Shown here: positions 1 to 6,775 of the stretch, one piece after another | Layout: every line of letters begins with the position of its first letter | Position numbering within the stretch: the stretch's first letter is position 1 | From: Ascidiaceihabitans sp. | Lineage (GTDB): Bacteria; Pseudomonadota; Alphaproteobacteria; Rhodobacterales; Rhodobacteraceae | DNA: 37,723 bases | Assembly: GCA_028825475.1 (NCBI GenBank) | Contig: JAPKAB010000023.1 | Span: forward strand, 1 to 37,723 | Direction of reading: 5' to 3' | Position numbers and translations under genes: made by a program | Notes under the pieces: model-generated | What the model was told of the DNA's origin: nothing | What the model saw: only the letters and a program-made list of their open reading frames with translations | The model's database searches: none

Positions 1-253
1 CCAATTTAGAGGCTACGGACATGTCATAGTTGGTCTGCATGTTCATCCAGTAAGCGGGGGTCGTGTTGAATGCGCGGCCAAGGCGCAGAGCCGTGTCCGG
101 CGTCACGCCGCTCACTCCCTTTACGAGCCGCTCAATCCGCGTGCGGGGAACGTCCAGGTGATGCGCAAAGGCAATCGAACCCATGTCCATGGGGTCGAGG
201 TAGAGCTCCTTCAGGACTTCGCCTGGGTGCATTGGTTCTCTAAGCAAGCTCAT
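1..253 (-). CDS. higA: HigA-type antitoxin, XRE/HTH (partial at left edge)
   Basis: The reverse strand from an ATG at 253 reads MSLLREPMHPGEVLKELYL, the opening typical of the HigA addiction-module antidote family, which normally has about 100 residues. A helix-turn-helix follows (IAFAHHLDVPRTRIERLVKG), then the family hallmark 'RLGRAFNTTPAYWMNMQ'. The window edge cuts the gene after about 84 codons, so the C-terminus is unseen. HigA proteins neutralise the HigB mRNA interferase and repress their own operon. Here the toxin lies upstream in the same direction, as in typical higBA order, but only its last 24 codons remain. The antitoxin is therefore probably an orphan relic or a solitary regulator. 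Confidence 0.88.
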   Translation of the reverse strand, partial: MSLLREPMHPGEVLKELYLDPMDMGSIAFAHHLDVPRTRIERLVKGVSGVTPDTALRLGRAFNTTPAYWMNMQTNYDMSVASKL

Positions 254-264
254 AGCACTTTCCT

Positions 265-339
265 TTAGTGATAATCGACAATTTCAACATCGGTGGTGTC
301 GGTGGCAGTCCAGAAAAAACAAATGCGCCACTGCTTCGG
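265..339 (-). pseudogene. higB: HigB toxin C-terminal remnant
   Basis: Between the galE stop and higA, the reverse strand encodes PKQWRICFFWT followed by TATDTTDVEIVDYH and TAA (stop at 265-267). 'QWRICF-W' and the terminal 'VEIVDYH' are the signature C-terminus of HigB/RelE-type toxins. A complete HigB has about 92 residues, and only 24 codons survive. The fragment is in frame with galE, directly after the galE TAG at 340-342, so the N-terminal two thirds of the toxin appear to have been replaced by galE sequence. It has no start codon or ribosome binding site of its own. The homology is clear from the motif; the recombination history is inferred. Confidence 0.8.
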
Positions 340-1362
340 CTAATATTCACGAGCCTTATACCCACTGGGGTTTTGGCTCTGCCAGGTCCAGGTATCTCTG
401 CACATATCTGTGAGGCTCAGTTTAGCCGCCCAGCCTAAGCGGGCCTGAGCGCGTTCACTATTTGCAAAAAAGCAGGGCAAGTCTCCCGCGCGCCGGGCTA
501 CGGTGCGTGTATTTATGGAGTGGGCACATGCGATTTCGAAGGCCTTGACCATCTCCTTTACTGTGACCCCATGGCCAGTGCCAATATTAATGACATCATG
601 CCCTTCTTGGTCCGCTAGAGCGTTAAGGGATAGGACATGGGCTTTTGCGAGATCGACGACATGCAAGTAATCGCGCTCCCCAGTCCCGTCCCTTGTATCG
701 TAGTCACCTCCAAATATCTGTAACTCTGAGCTTGTGCCAACCGCTACTTGTGCAATGAACGGCATCAAATTATTTGGCCGGCCGCGGGGATCTTCTCCTA
801 TAAGGCCTGAAGGATGCGCGCCTACTGGATTGAAGTAGCGCAAAGAAATGGCTGACCGTTCCGGATCAGCCGCAGACCAATCTCCAAGCATCTGCTCCAC
901 CATCAGCTTGGTCCGTCCGTAAGGGTTGATTGGGGCAACTGGATGGTTTTCGTCGTATGGAAGGTATTGCGGCTCACCATAAACTGTGGCCGATGATGAA
1001 AATACTATTCTATGACAATTTTGGGACTGCATGACCTCAAGAAGAACCCTGGAGCCGTTCACGTTCACATCGTAATAGGCCATGGGGTTTTCGACGCTCT
1101 CGCCGACAGCCTTGAGGCCCGCGAAGTGGATCACGGCCTCTGGCGCAAATTCCGTAAAGATGCTCTCAAGAAACGACTTATCTCGAATATCTCCGACTGC
1201 AAGATGAATGTCACTACCAGTCAGCTTACTCACGCGTTCAACCGCCTCTGTATGGCCGTTGACGAGGCTGTCCACGACAACTGCCTGGTGGCCGGCTTTT
1301 ATCACTTCCACCAGAGTGTGGCTGCCAATGTAGCCCGCGCCGCCTGTAATGAGAATTTTCAT
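340..1362 (-). CDS. galE: UDP-glucose 4-epimerase
   Basis: This gene makes the NAD-dependent enzyme that interconverts UDP-glucose and UDP-galactose for surface-polysaccharide precursors in the cytoplasm. The 340-residue protein opens with the Rossmann motif GGAGYIG (residues 7-13). It carries the catalytic serine region SSSATVYG (122-129) and the Y-x3-K pair in NPYGRTK (Y148, K152), and its length matches the family (about 330-340). The ATG at 1362 is the only sensible start. It lies 111 bp downstream of the phosphomannomutase gene on the same strand and probably belongs to the same EPS transcription unit. The final residues (KAREY) run into the HigB remnant, so the extreme C-terminus may be an acquired tail. 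Confidence 0.95.
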   Translation of the reverse strand: MKILITGGAGYIGSHTLVEVIKAGHQAVVVDSLVNGHTEAVERVSKLTGSDIHLAVGDIRDKSFLESIFTEFAPEAVIHFAGLKAVGESVENPMAYYDVNVNGSRVLLEVMQSQNCHRIVFSSSATVYGEPQYLPYDENHPVAPINPYGRTKLMVEQMLGDWSAADPERSAISLRYFNPVGAHPSGLIGEDPRGRPNNLMPFIAQVAVGTSSELQIFGGDYDTRDGTGERDYLHVVDLAKAHVLSLNALADQEGHDVINIGTGHGVTVKEMVKAFEIACAHSINTRTVARRAGDLPCFFANSERAQARLGWAAKLSLTDMCRDTWTWQSQNPSGYKAREY

Positions 1363-1473
1363 CTTCTACCTATAATTTTGCTTTTGGCGTCTCAGCTGGT
1401 GTTCTGCCGCTTACCCACAACCACATTTCTCGATTAATTAGCGACTGCCCAGAACCTTTGATTATCGGATGCC

Positions 1474-2853
1474 CTAAGCCCTTGTTCCGCCGAGCAACTG
1501 GGCAATAGCTTCAACTCTCAACGCAAGCCCCGCGGCATTGCCCCTGCCCTCAACATTGAGGCGCACGAGAGGCTCAGTGTTAGAACGGCGCAGATTGAAC
1601 CGCCAATCCTCAAACGCAAGGCTCACGCCGTCTGTCTCGTCAAGCGACACCGCACCCCCAGAGTAAGCCGCCAGCACCCTGTCAATGGCACCGCCCGCGT
1701 CATCCACGCGAAAGTTAATCTCGCCGGAACTTGGGAACTTGGTGAAGCAGTCGCGAACCAAGTCGCCCAGCGAGCTGCCAGATTTGGAGATCAACTCCGC
1801 CACCAACAGCCACGGGATCATGCCGCTGTCACAGTAGGCAAAATCGCGGAAATAGTGGTGCGCAGACATCTCGCCGCCGTAGGCGGCCTCACTCAGGCGC
1901 ATCGTCTGCTTAATAAACGCGTGACCCGTCTTCGATTGAACCGCAACGCCGCCGCGCGAGGCTACGATATCTTGTGTGTTCCAGATGACGCGCGGGTCGT
2001 GCACAACCTTCGCGCCCGCCTCCCTGTCCAAGAAGATAGAGGCCAGCAGCCCCACCACGTACTCGCCAGGCACAAACGTGCCAGCCTCATCAAAGAAGAA
2101 GCACCGGTCAAAATCCCCGTCAAAGGCCACCCCAAAATCAGCGCCTACCTCCCTCACCACATCCGCTGTCGCGCGGTGGTTTTGCGGCAGAAGTGGGTTG
2201 GGAATGCCATTCGGAAAGCCGTGGTCTGGCGTGTGGTGCACCCGCACGAACTCAAATGGCGCGCCTCGCTCACAAAGCGCCTGGGCAACCGCATCAAAGG
2301 TGGGACCCGCAGCGCCGTTACCAGAGTTCACAACAATTTTCAGAGGGCGACCTGAGTTGTCCCCCACTAGGCTCAATACTTTATTTACGTAGGCTGAGCG
2401 CGCATCACTCGCCCGCTCCAAAATAAGGCCCCGTGATTTTGGGGCAGCCCAATTTTGCGTTTGCGCAAGGCGCTTAATAACCTGGAAGTCACCCGCGTCG
2501 TCTAGCGGCCGAGACCCAGACTTCACAATTTTAATGCCGTTATAATTGATTGGATTATGGGAGGCCGTCACCTCAATCCCCGCGCAAGCCCCAAACTCCG
2601 TAACCGCCCAGTACATTTCCTCGGTGCCGGCCATGCCAATGTCGAGTACATTAGAGCCCGCATCCATCACGCCGCGCGCGGCTGCAGCGGCAAAGGCGGG
2701 GCTGGTTTCGCGTGCATCAAATCCCATCACAACAGATCGCGCATTTAAGTGCTGCGCCACTGCGCGGCCAATCCGGTAGGCGATATCTTCATTGATGTTC
2801 ACGCCTATTTCGCCGCGAATATCGTAGGCTTTAAAGCAAGTAAGTTCAGACAT
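1474..2853 (-). CDS. manB: Phosphomannomutase (CpsG/ManB type)
   Basis: This cytoplasmic enzyme converts mannose-6-phosphate to mannose-1-phosphate for GDP-mannose and related sugars. Its 459 residues match E. coli CpsG/ManB closely in length and motifs. The phosphoserine loop is TASHNP (S99), the Mg-binding motif is DGDFDR (245-250), the sugar-specificity loop is GEMSAHHYF (327-335), and the C-terminal phosphate-binding motif is RRSNTEPLVRLN. The opening 'LTCFKAYDIRG' is also characteristic. The ATG at 2853 is two bases from the stop of the MarR-type regulator upstream, so the two are almost certainly co-transcribed. Phosphoglucomutase activity is possible within this family, but the CpsG-like sequence favours mannose. 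Confidence 0.95.
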   Translation of the reverse strand: MSELTCFKAYDIRGEIGVNINEDIAYRIGRAVAQHLNARSVVMGFDARETSPAFAAAAARGVMDAGSNVLDIGMAGTEEMYWAVTEFGACAGIEVTASHNPINYNGIKIVKSGSRPLDDAGDFQVIKRLAQTQNWAAPKSRGLILERASDARSAYVNKVLSLVGDNSGRPLKIVVNSGNGAAGPTFDAVAQALCERGAPFEFVRVHHTPDHGFPNGIPNPLLPQNHRATADVVREVGADFGVAFDGDFDRCFFFDEAGTFVPGEYVVGLLASIFLDREAGAKVVHDPRVIWNTQDIVASRGGVAVQSKTGHAFIKQTMRLSEAAYGGEMSAHHYFRDFAYCDSGMIPWLLVAELISKSGSSLGDLVRDCFTKFPSSGEINFRVDDAGGAIDRVLAAYSGGAVSLDETDGVSLAFEDWRFNLRRSNTEPLVRLNVEGRGNAAGLALRVEAIAQLLGGTRA

Positions 2854-2855
2854 AG

Positions 2856-3230
2856 TTATTTCTCATCTTGCGGCGCCGCCATAGACCCAGCTGCAAGGCC
2901 AGCTTCCTCTTCAAGAGCCTGAATTTCGGCCCTCAAAACCTCAAATTCTTTCCGTTTGCGCTCAATAAAACTATGGGTCAGCAAAGACTTTTCGCGAATG
3001 CCCTTGGGCGTTAGAAGGTAGGCGTACTGGCCCTTGCGCGAACTGTTTTTGAAGTTTCCGAGTTTAACAAAACCTTTTTCAACCAGCGCCGTCACGACAT
3101 AATAGGCCGAGCCATTCGATATACCCACCTCTTGGGCAACCTGCCGAGTGGACATCTCAGGATTAGCGTAAATCAAGCGCATGACCTTGAGGCGGATCGA
3201 GGCCTGCTGTTCTTCGCGCTGGCTAGCCAC
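2856..3230 (-). CDS. EPS-associated MarR-family transcriptional regulator
   Basis: A 124-residue winged-helix protein of the small MarR group found next to exopolysaccharide genes. Residues about 13-75 form the DNA-binding domain (RLIYANPEMSTRQVAQEVG, then the recognition helix GSAYYVVTALVEKGFVK and a wing with KGQYAYLLTPKG). A charged helix follows (about 82-112) and could mediate dimerisation. The start is GTG at 3228-3230, preceded by GGGGG; an in-frame TAG lies 21 bases further upstream, so no longer form exists. It sits immediately upstream of phosphomannomutase and divergent from a NusG-like gene. A 17-bp motif repeated upstream of both genes is a candidate binding site. Its regulatory target is inferred from position only. 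Confidence 0.85.
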   Translation of the reverse strand: MASQREEQQASIRLKVMRLIYANPEMSTRQVAQEVGISNGSAYYVVTALVEKGFVKLGNFKNSSRKGQYAYLLTPKGIREKSLLTHSFIERKRKEFEVLRAEIQALEEEAGLAAGSMAAPQDEK

Positions 3231-3326
3231 AAAGGCACCCCCGAATGGCTACCGCACCGAGCCTCGCCACTCTGCGATGCTCGGGTGTGTATTTTTTACG
3301 ATCTCGGTCAATAATATTCATGACTG

Positions 3327-3343
3327 TTCAATTCTGAACGGTA
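3327..3343 (-). promoter_or_regulatory. Candidate operator, copy 1 (upstream of marR)
   Basis: On the minus strand this reads TACCGTTCAGAATTGAA, with a palindromic core GTTCA-N4-TGAAC (3326-3339). Fifteen of 17 positions match the copy at 3527-3543. It lies about 96 bases upstream of the marR GTG and points toward it. The similarity is direct from sequence. The role as a MarR-type operator is inferred from the palindromic core and the position in a divergent regulator promoter. Confidence 0.5.
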
Positions 3344-3526
3344 AAGTAAAACCTAATACAAAGCAATACACTTATATCAAAATAATACTTTTAAATACTT
3401 ATTCTGTCATCTGTAACTTAAAAAATATACCTTTAACACAAGGGCTCTTTGATCCTGCATAAAATATTATCTCTTTTTGTTACTCCTGATGTCTAAATTT
3501 TAATTGAACACCACTTCTCCGCGGGA

Positions 3527-3543
3527 TACCGTTCAAAAATGAA
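3527..3543 (+). promoter_or_regulatory. Candidate operator, copy 2 (upstream of the nusG-like gene)
   Basis: On the plus strand this reads TACCGTTCAAAAATGAA, with the core TTCA-N4-TGAA. It lies 23 bases before the ATG of the NusG-like gene, close enough for a bound protein to block transcription initiation or early elongation. It is the partner of the copy at 3327-3343 and is oriented toward its own downstream gene. Confidence 0.5.
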
Positions 3544-3566
3544 TGATATAAGGCTGATATAGTTAC

Positions 3567-4064
3567 ATGAAGCAGTGGCACCTTATACAATTTAAACCTA
3601 ACTCGCATCGCATGGCAGTGCTGAACCTAAAGCGCCAAGGCTTTGAGACGTTCCTGCCCCTGCAAGAAATCACACGCCGCAAGGCCTCTCGTTTTGCTGC
3701 AGATCTCAAACCCCTCTTTCCTGGCTATATGTTTGTGGGCGTAGCGTTAGGCACGGCCCCCTGGCGTAAAATAAACAGCACATTCGGCGTTACACGGCTC
3801 GTAAGTTTTGCAGACAATTACAAACCACTGCCCCAAGAGCTTATTTGTAACCTCAAGTTACGTTGTGACGAGGAGGGGAAACTTTTACCTCCCAAGACCT
3901 TGAATGCGGGAGACAGTGTTGAAGTGCTACACGGACCCTTTGCAAACTTTGTTGCAACCGTTGAAAAAATTGATGCACAGCAGCGCGTATGGGTTTTAAT
4001 GGAATTCATGGGGCAAAGCACAAAAATGCACCTTGCTCCAGATAACGTTCAAATTGCACCTTAA
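3567..4064 (+). CDS. NusG/RfaH-like transcription antitermination protein
   Basis: A 165-residue specialised NusG paralog. The N-terminal NGN domain (about 1-105) opens MKQWHLIQFKPNSHRMA and includes the hallmark FPGYMF (51-56). A KOW domain follows (about 113-160; AGDSVEVLHGPFANFVATVE). RfaH, UpxY and related proteins bind paused RNA polymerase and let it read through long polysaccharide operons. Placement beside EPS genes and an EPS-type MarR fits that role. General NusG is about 175-180 residues and sits next to secE and ribosomal genes, which are absent here. The ATG at 3567 is used; no strong Shine-Dalgarno is visible. The target operon is not evident in the window. Confidence 0.88.
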   Translation: MKQWHLIQFKPNSHRMAVLNLKRQGFETFLPLQEITRRKASRFAADLKPLFPGYMFVGVALGTAPWRKINSTFGVTRLVSFADNYKPLPQELICNLKLRCDEEGKLLPPKTLNAGDSVEVLHGPFANFVATVEKIDAQQRVWVLMEFMGQSTKMHLAPDNVQIAP

Positions 4065-4141
4065 ACGCTTATTCGGCACAGGCTGCGAATGTTCAAAAAC
4101 CTACCGCCATGAACCATGACCTGAACTGAGACCGTTAAGAG

Positions 4142-5278
4142 CTAAGAAACTATTTGGTGACCAGCTGGGTGTTTTTTCGCAGACTTTGGGCGCGCTGAGA
4201 GGCGAAACTTTGGTGCCAACCAAATGCCTGTTTTATAAGTCATGAAAAATAAAACAGTAAAACCCGAACAGGCCAATGCTGCATTTGCCCAATCATCGAC
4301 AAGCAACACACCCGCTATCATGGGTGAGATAATAAAAGGCAGCATAAATATTACTGAAAGTGGATTTGCGATACGTCTCTTCTGGCGCCCCAACACTACA
4401 ATTTCGACGCCACGCATCACCATTTGATGAAAATGCAATCGATCGGGCTGTGCGATTGACCGCCCCCTCGACACACGCCTCCAAATGGCCAGAAGCGTGT
4501 CAGCGATCGGCCAGAAAAAGATCAAAAACATCGCAAATGCAGTGATGTTTGGTGCGCTCCATAAAATCGATATGGATATCCAAACAAGAAAGTGACCGAT
4601 TGCATAGGCACCTGCATCTCCAAGGAAAATTTTACCAAAGGGAAAATTAAAAATCAGAAAACCAAAAATGGCAGCAAAGACGATGAGTAGGATGTCCCTG
4701 TGCCCTGAGAGCCCTGATTGATGGGCAATTAAAGCAAGCGCAAGCGCAGCACTAGCTGCTGTGAAACCTGCGAGACCGTTTAGGCCATCGATAAGGTTGA
4801 ACGCATGGCTGATGCCAACAGCTAAGAACAGTGAGAACCCCACTGCAAATGGAGACCACTGTAGGGCAATATCAAGCCAAGGAATGTCAGTGCTTAATAT
4901 CCACTGCCCCGTCACGCCAATGAAGACTGCTCCCGACATCGCAGCCGCGAGAAGCCTTCTGCGGGGGCTCGCGAAATACCCAAGGTCTTCAGATAGTCCA
5001 GCGCAAAACACAGGAAGAGCGCTTGCTAGCACGAGCACAGGGGCACTCAAAATATCCGCACTGTAAAAAAGCATTACACCGAAAAGTAAGGCGGAAACGA
5101 TTGCGAGGCCACCAATGCGAGCCGTTGGGTTATAATGCGCCGCTTGCACACTTAATAAGTCACTGCGCTTCGCCAGAAATTTACTATTTCTATTGAACAA
5201 GAGGATAATCAATAGGCTGGAGAATGCCGAGAGGCTTGCGCACAAGGCCATAGCCTCCAAAGGTAGTTGCGTTAACAT
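4142..5278 (-). CDS. WecA/MraY-family undecaprenyl-phosphate sugar-1-phosphate transferase
   Basis: This integral membrane enzyme should transfer a HexNAc-1-phosphate from UDP-sugar to undecaprenyl phosphate, the first step of O-antigen or EPS repeat-unit synthesis. The 378 residues form about ten hydrophobic segments. They carry the family motifs: PTARIGG (51-57), the catalytic region NLIDGLNGLAG (161-171, with D164), FLGDAGA (218-224) and the late cytoplasmic loop RLHFHQ (280-285). These fit WecA/WbpL rather than MraY. It is convergent with the NusG-like gene and downstream of the H-NS homolog. A decayed paralog of this gene lies at about 6061-6432. The exact sugar is unknown. Confidence 0.9.
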   Translation of the reverse strand: MLTQLPLEAMALCASLSAFSSLLIILLFNRNSKFLAKRSDLLSVQAAHYNPTARIGGLAIVSALLFGVMLFYSADILSAPVLVLASALPVFCAGLSEDLGYFASPRRRLLAAAMSGAVFIGVTGQWILSTDIPWLDIALQWSPFAVGFSLFLAVGISHAFNLIDGLNGLAGFTAASAALALALIAHQSGLSGHRDILLIVFAAIFGFLIFNFPFGKIFLGDAGAYAIGHFLVWISISILWSAPNITAFAMFLIFFWPIADTLLAIWRRVSRGRSIAQPDRLHFHQMVMRGVEIVVLGRQKRRIANPLSVIFMLPFIISPMIAGVLLVDDWANAALACSGFTVLFFMTYKTGIWLAPKFRLSARPKSAKKHPAGHQIVS

Positions 5279-5451
5279 TTATCTCAATCCATCAAACGTC
5301 ACTGATATCAAGTTGAGACTAAACCCATTACAACAGCAGCACAACTCCACTTAAAATAAAATTTATTAAATCACCAGCCAAGCACACCTGAGTGCCTCAA
5401 CGTGTTAACTTGGCAGACAATTCAATAAATTTTTAAAAGAAGCTGATGGCC

Positions 5452-5760
5452 CTACAAGGCAAAATCTTCGATAGACCGACCACTTTCCAATGCAGCAACA
5501 AGCCAGTTCGGCTTACGACCGCGGCCAGACCATGTGCGTTCAGAATGCTCTGGGTCTGCATACTTGGCGGCAACAGGTTTTTTCTTTTTATCTTTTGAAA
5601 CATCCATCAGTTCATCCAAAGAAAATCCCTTAGATTCCGCCAACGCTTTTAATTCAGCCAATGTTTCTGCTTTTTTACGTTTTTCAAAATCAAAGATTGC
5701 AATCGCAACTTTGTCTTGCAAATCTTTGAGTTCTTTTAGAGAGAGCATTTCGAGGTTCAT
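5452..5760 (-). CDS. H-NS family nucleoid-associated protein (HvrA-like)
   Basis: A 102-residue protein with a charged, coiled-coil-prone N-terminal half (about 1-55; LKELKDLQDKVAIAIFDFEK) for oligomerisation. A lysine-rich linker follows, then the C-terminal DNA-binding motif TWSGRGRKPNWL (about 78-89), the AT-hook-like core of H-NS/HvrA/TrnA proteins. Alphaproteobacterial members bind AT-rich DNA and modulate photosynthesis, EPS and horizontally acquired genes. It is flanked by the most AT-rich DNA in the window, between the intact WecA-like gene and its decayed copy. ATG at 5760. Confidence 0.92.
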   Translation of the reverse strand: MNLEMLSLKELKDLQDKVAIAIFDFEKRKKAETLAELKALAESKGFSLDELMDVSKDKKKKPVAAKYADPEHSERTWSGRGRKPNWLVAALESGRSIEDFAL

Positions 5761-6060
5761 ATTTAGGTCCTATTTAGTGAGAATGTTTATCTATAACGCA
5801 TTAACTTAATATAGAAGATAAATAAATTAGCACCCAATAATATACGTATTTTTTACAATCCAATATGGTTCAGAGTGGTATTATTATAAAGACTCACAAC
5901 TATCTTTTCAGCTGTATCAAATATTATAAAACTTTTCCTCAAAAAACTGACATCATTTTGACACTAACTGCACTCCTATTTAATACATGAAAATAAACCA
6001 GTAAAAATCCAATCAATAGATTGTATTGCTGAGATTTAGTAAGAGAAAATATTTACAATT
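5761..6060. other. AT-rich spacer upstream of the H-NS gene
   Basis: About 300 bases of very AT-rich DNA without a credible open frame. It should carry the promoter of the H-NS-like gene, which reads leftward. The right end (about 6000-6060) may be a further eroded part of the WecA-like remnant, since the reverse strand still reads KYFLLLNLSNTIY where the intact gene has KIFLGDAGAYAIG. That extension is too weak to claim firmly. Confidence 0.45.
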
Positions 6061-6432
6061 ATGGGCGCAGAGGCAAATGGTAGCTACGATAATGAAGAGA
6101 ATTTCTTGATGCTTTGTTAACCACCCTTGATGCGCAATGATGACAACTGCTGCCAGCGCAGTGGAACCTGCCAAACCCTTAAGGCAATTCATAAGATTAA
6201 AACATGATTGATAGAAGCCCCTCAGAACAGAGCTAATCCCATAACAATACGCTTTATTCAGACCAGAAATTCCAGCTCAGGGCACCCTCAGCCCCATTTA
6301 AGCAACGAATACAACTCCTTATATGATCGATGCAATCAGCCTATTGCGGCGACGCACGAAATAGCCAAAGTCGACGCCCAAGTCTGCACTGAAATCGGGC
6401 AGCGCACTTATAATCAAAGAACAAAAACCTCC
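6061..6432 (-). pseudogene. Decayed WecA-like transferase paralog
   Basis: Translating the reverse strand in a single frame gives a collinear match to the intact transferase at 4142-5278. Remnant ALPDFSADLGVDFGYFVRRR matches intact ALPVFCAGLSEDLGYFASPR. GVVFVA matches GAVFIG. CFNLMNCLKGLAG matches AFNLIDGLNGLAG. IIAHQGWLTKHQEILFII matches LIAHQSGLSGHRDILLIV. The frame has three stops (6319-6321 TAA, 6298-6300 TAA, 6277-6279 TGA) and the catalytic Asp of IDG is now Asn. The copy is slightly shorter through in-frame losses, and both ends fade out. It is dead as an enzyme. It could be an old tandem duplicate or the remains of a replaced transferase. Confidence 0.85.
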
Positions 6433-6775
6433 CAAATACTCGTATTACGAAAAAGACCAACATGACCAAGACGCCAGCTATTCAAAGCCAGTATTAAAAG
6501 GATACATTTAGCATGGGCGGGCCACTTATTATTTAACTAATCAATAAATGGGATTGTTATTAAATTAATACTTAATCGTCAAGTGTCACTCAGATTTCAA
6601 CGCCCCTAAAAGCATCACCAGTTTAGCTTTATTAGCCAGGATAAGGAAAATATTAACCCTGAAACTACACTACCAGATTTGAATGTTTTTAACGTATGTG
6701 GTCACTTAAGCCACCTCGAGTCAAACTGCAGAATAACCCCCTTAAAAAAAGAAGCTCAACAGATCGTTCTACCAA
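6433..6775. other. Non-coding, AT-rich spacer downstream of copA
   Basis: No gene is supported here. The left part (to about 6480) may be the eroded N-terminal end of the WecA-like remnant, but matching it would need frame changes. The rest is low-GC sequence between that relic and the 3' end of copA. No clear rho-independent terminator for copA was found. Confidence 0.4.

Larger units (their letters stand above)
3231..3566. promoter_or_regulatory. Divergent AT-rich regulatory region between marR and the nusG-like gene
   Basis: These 336 bases contain no credible gene and are clearly AT-rich in their central part. They must hold the promoters for the leftward marR-manB-galE unit and the rightward NusG-like gene. 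Two copies of a shared 17-bp motif lie near the two ends, each oriented toward the gene it precedes. I could not assign -35/-10 boxes with confidence because the background is so AT-rich. Confidence 0.6.

Noticed and set aside
4101-4108. GGCGGTAG on the minus strand, matching the core of the ops/JUMPstart element recognised by RfaH
   Set aside because: Only the 8-base core is present. It lies between convergent genes, reading into the antisense of the NusG-like gene, not in an operon leader. One chance match is expected in a window of this size.
6208-6465. Plus-strand open frame of 85 codons in the AT-rich gap
   Set aside because: The opposite strand here is the decayed WecA-like gene. The plus frame is its shadow.
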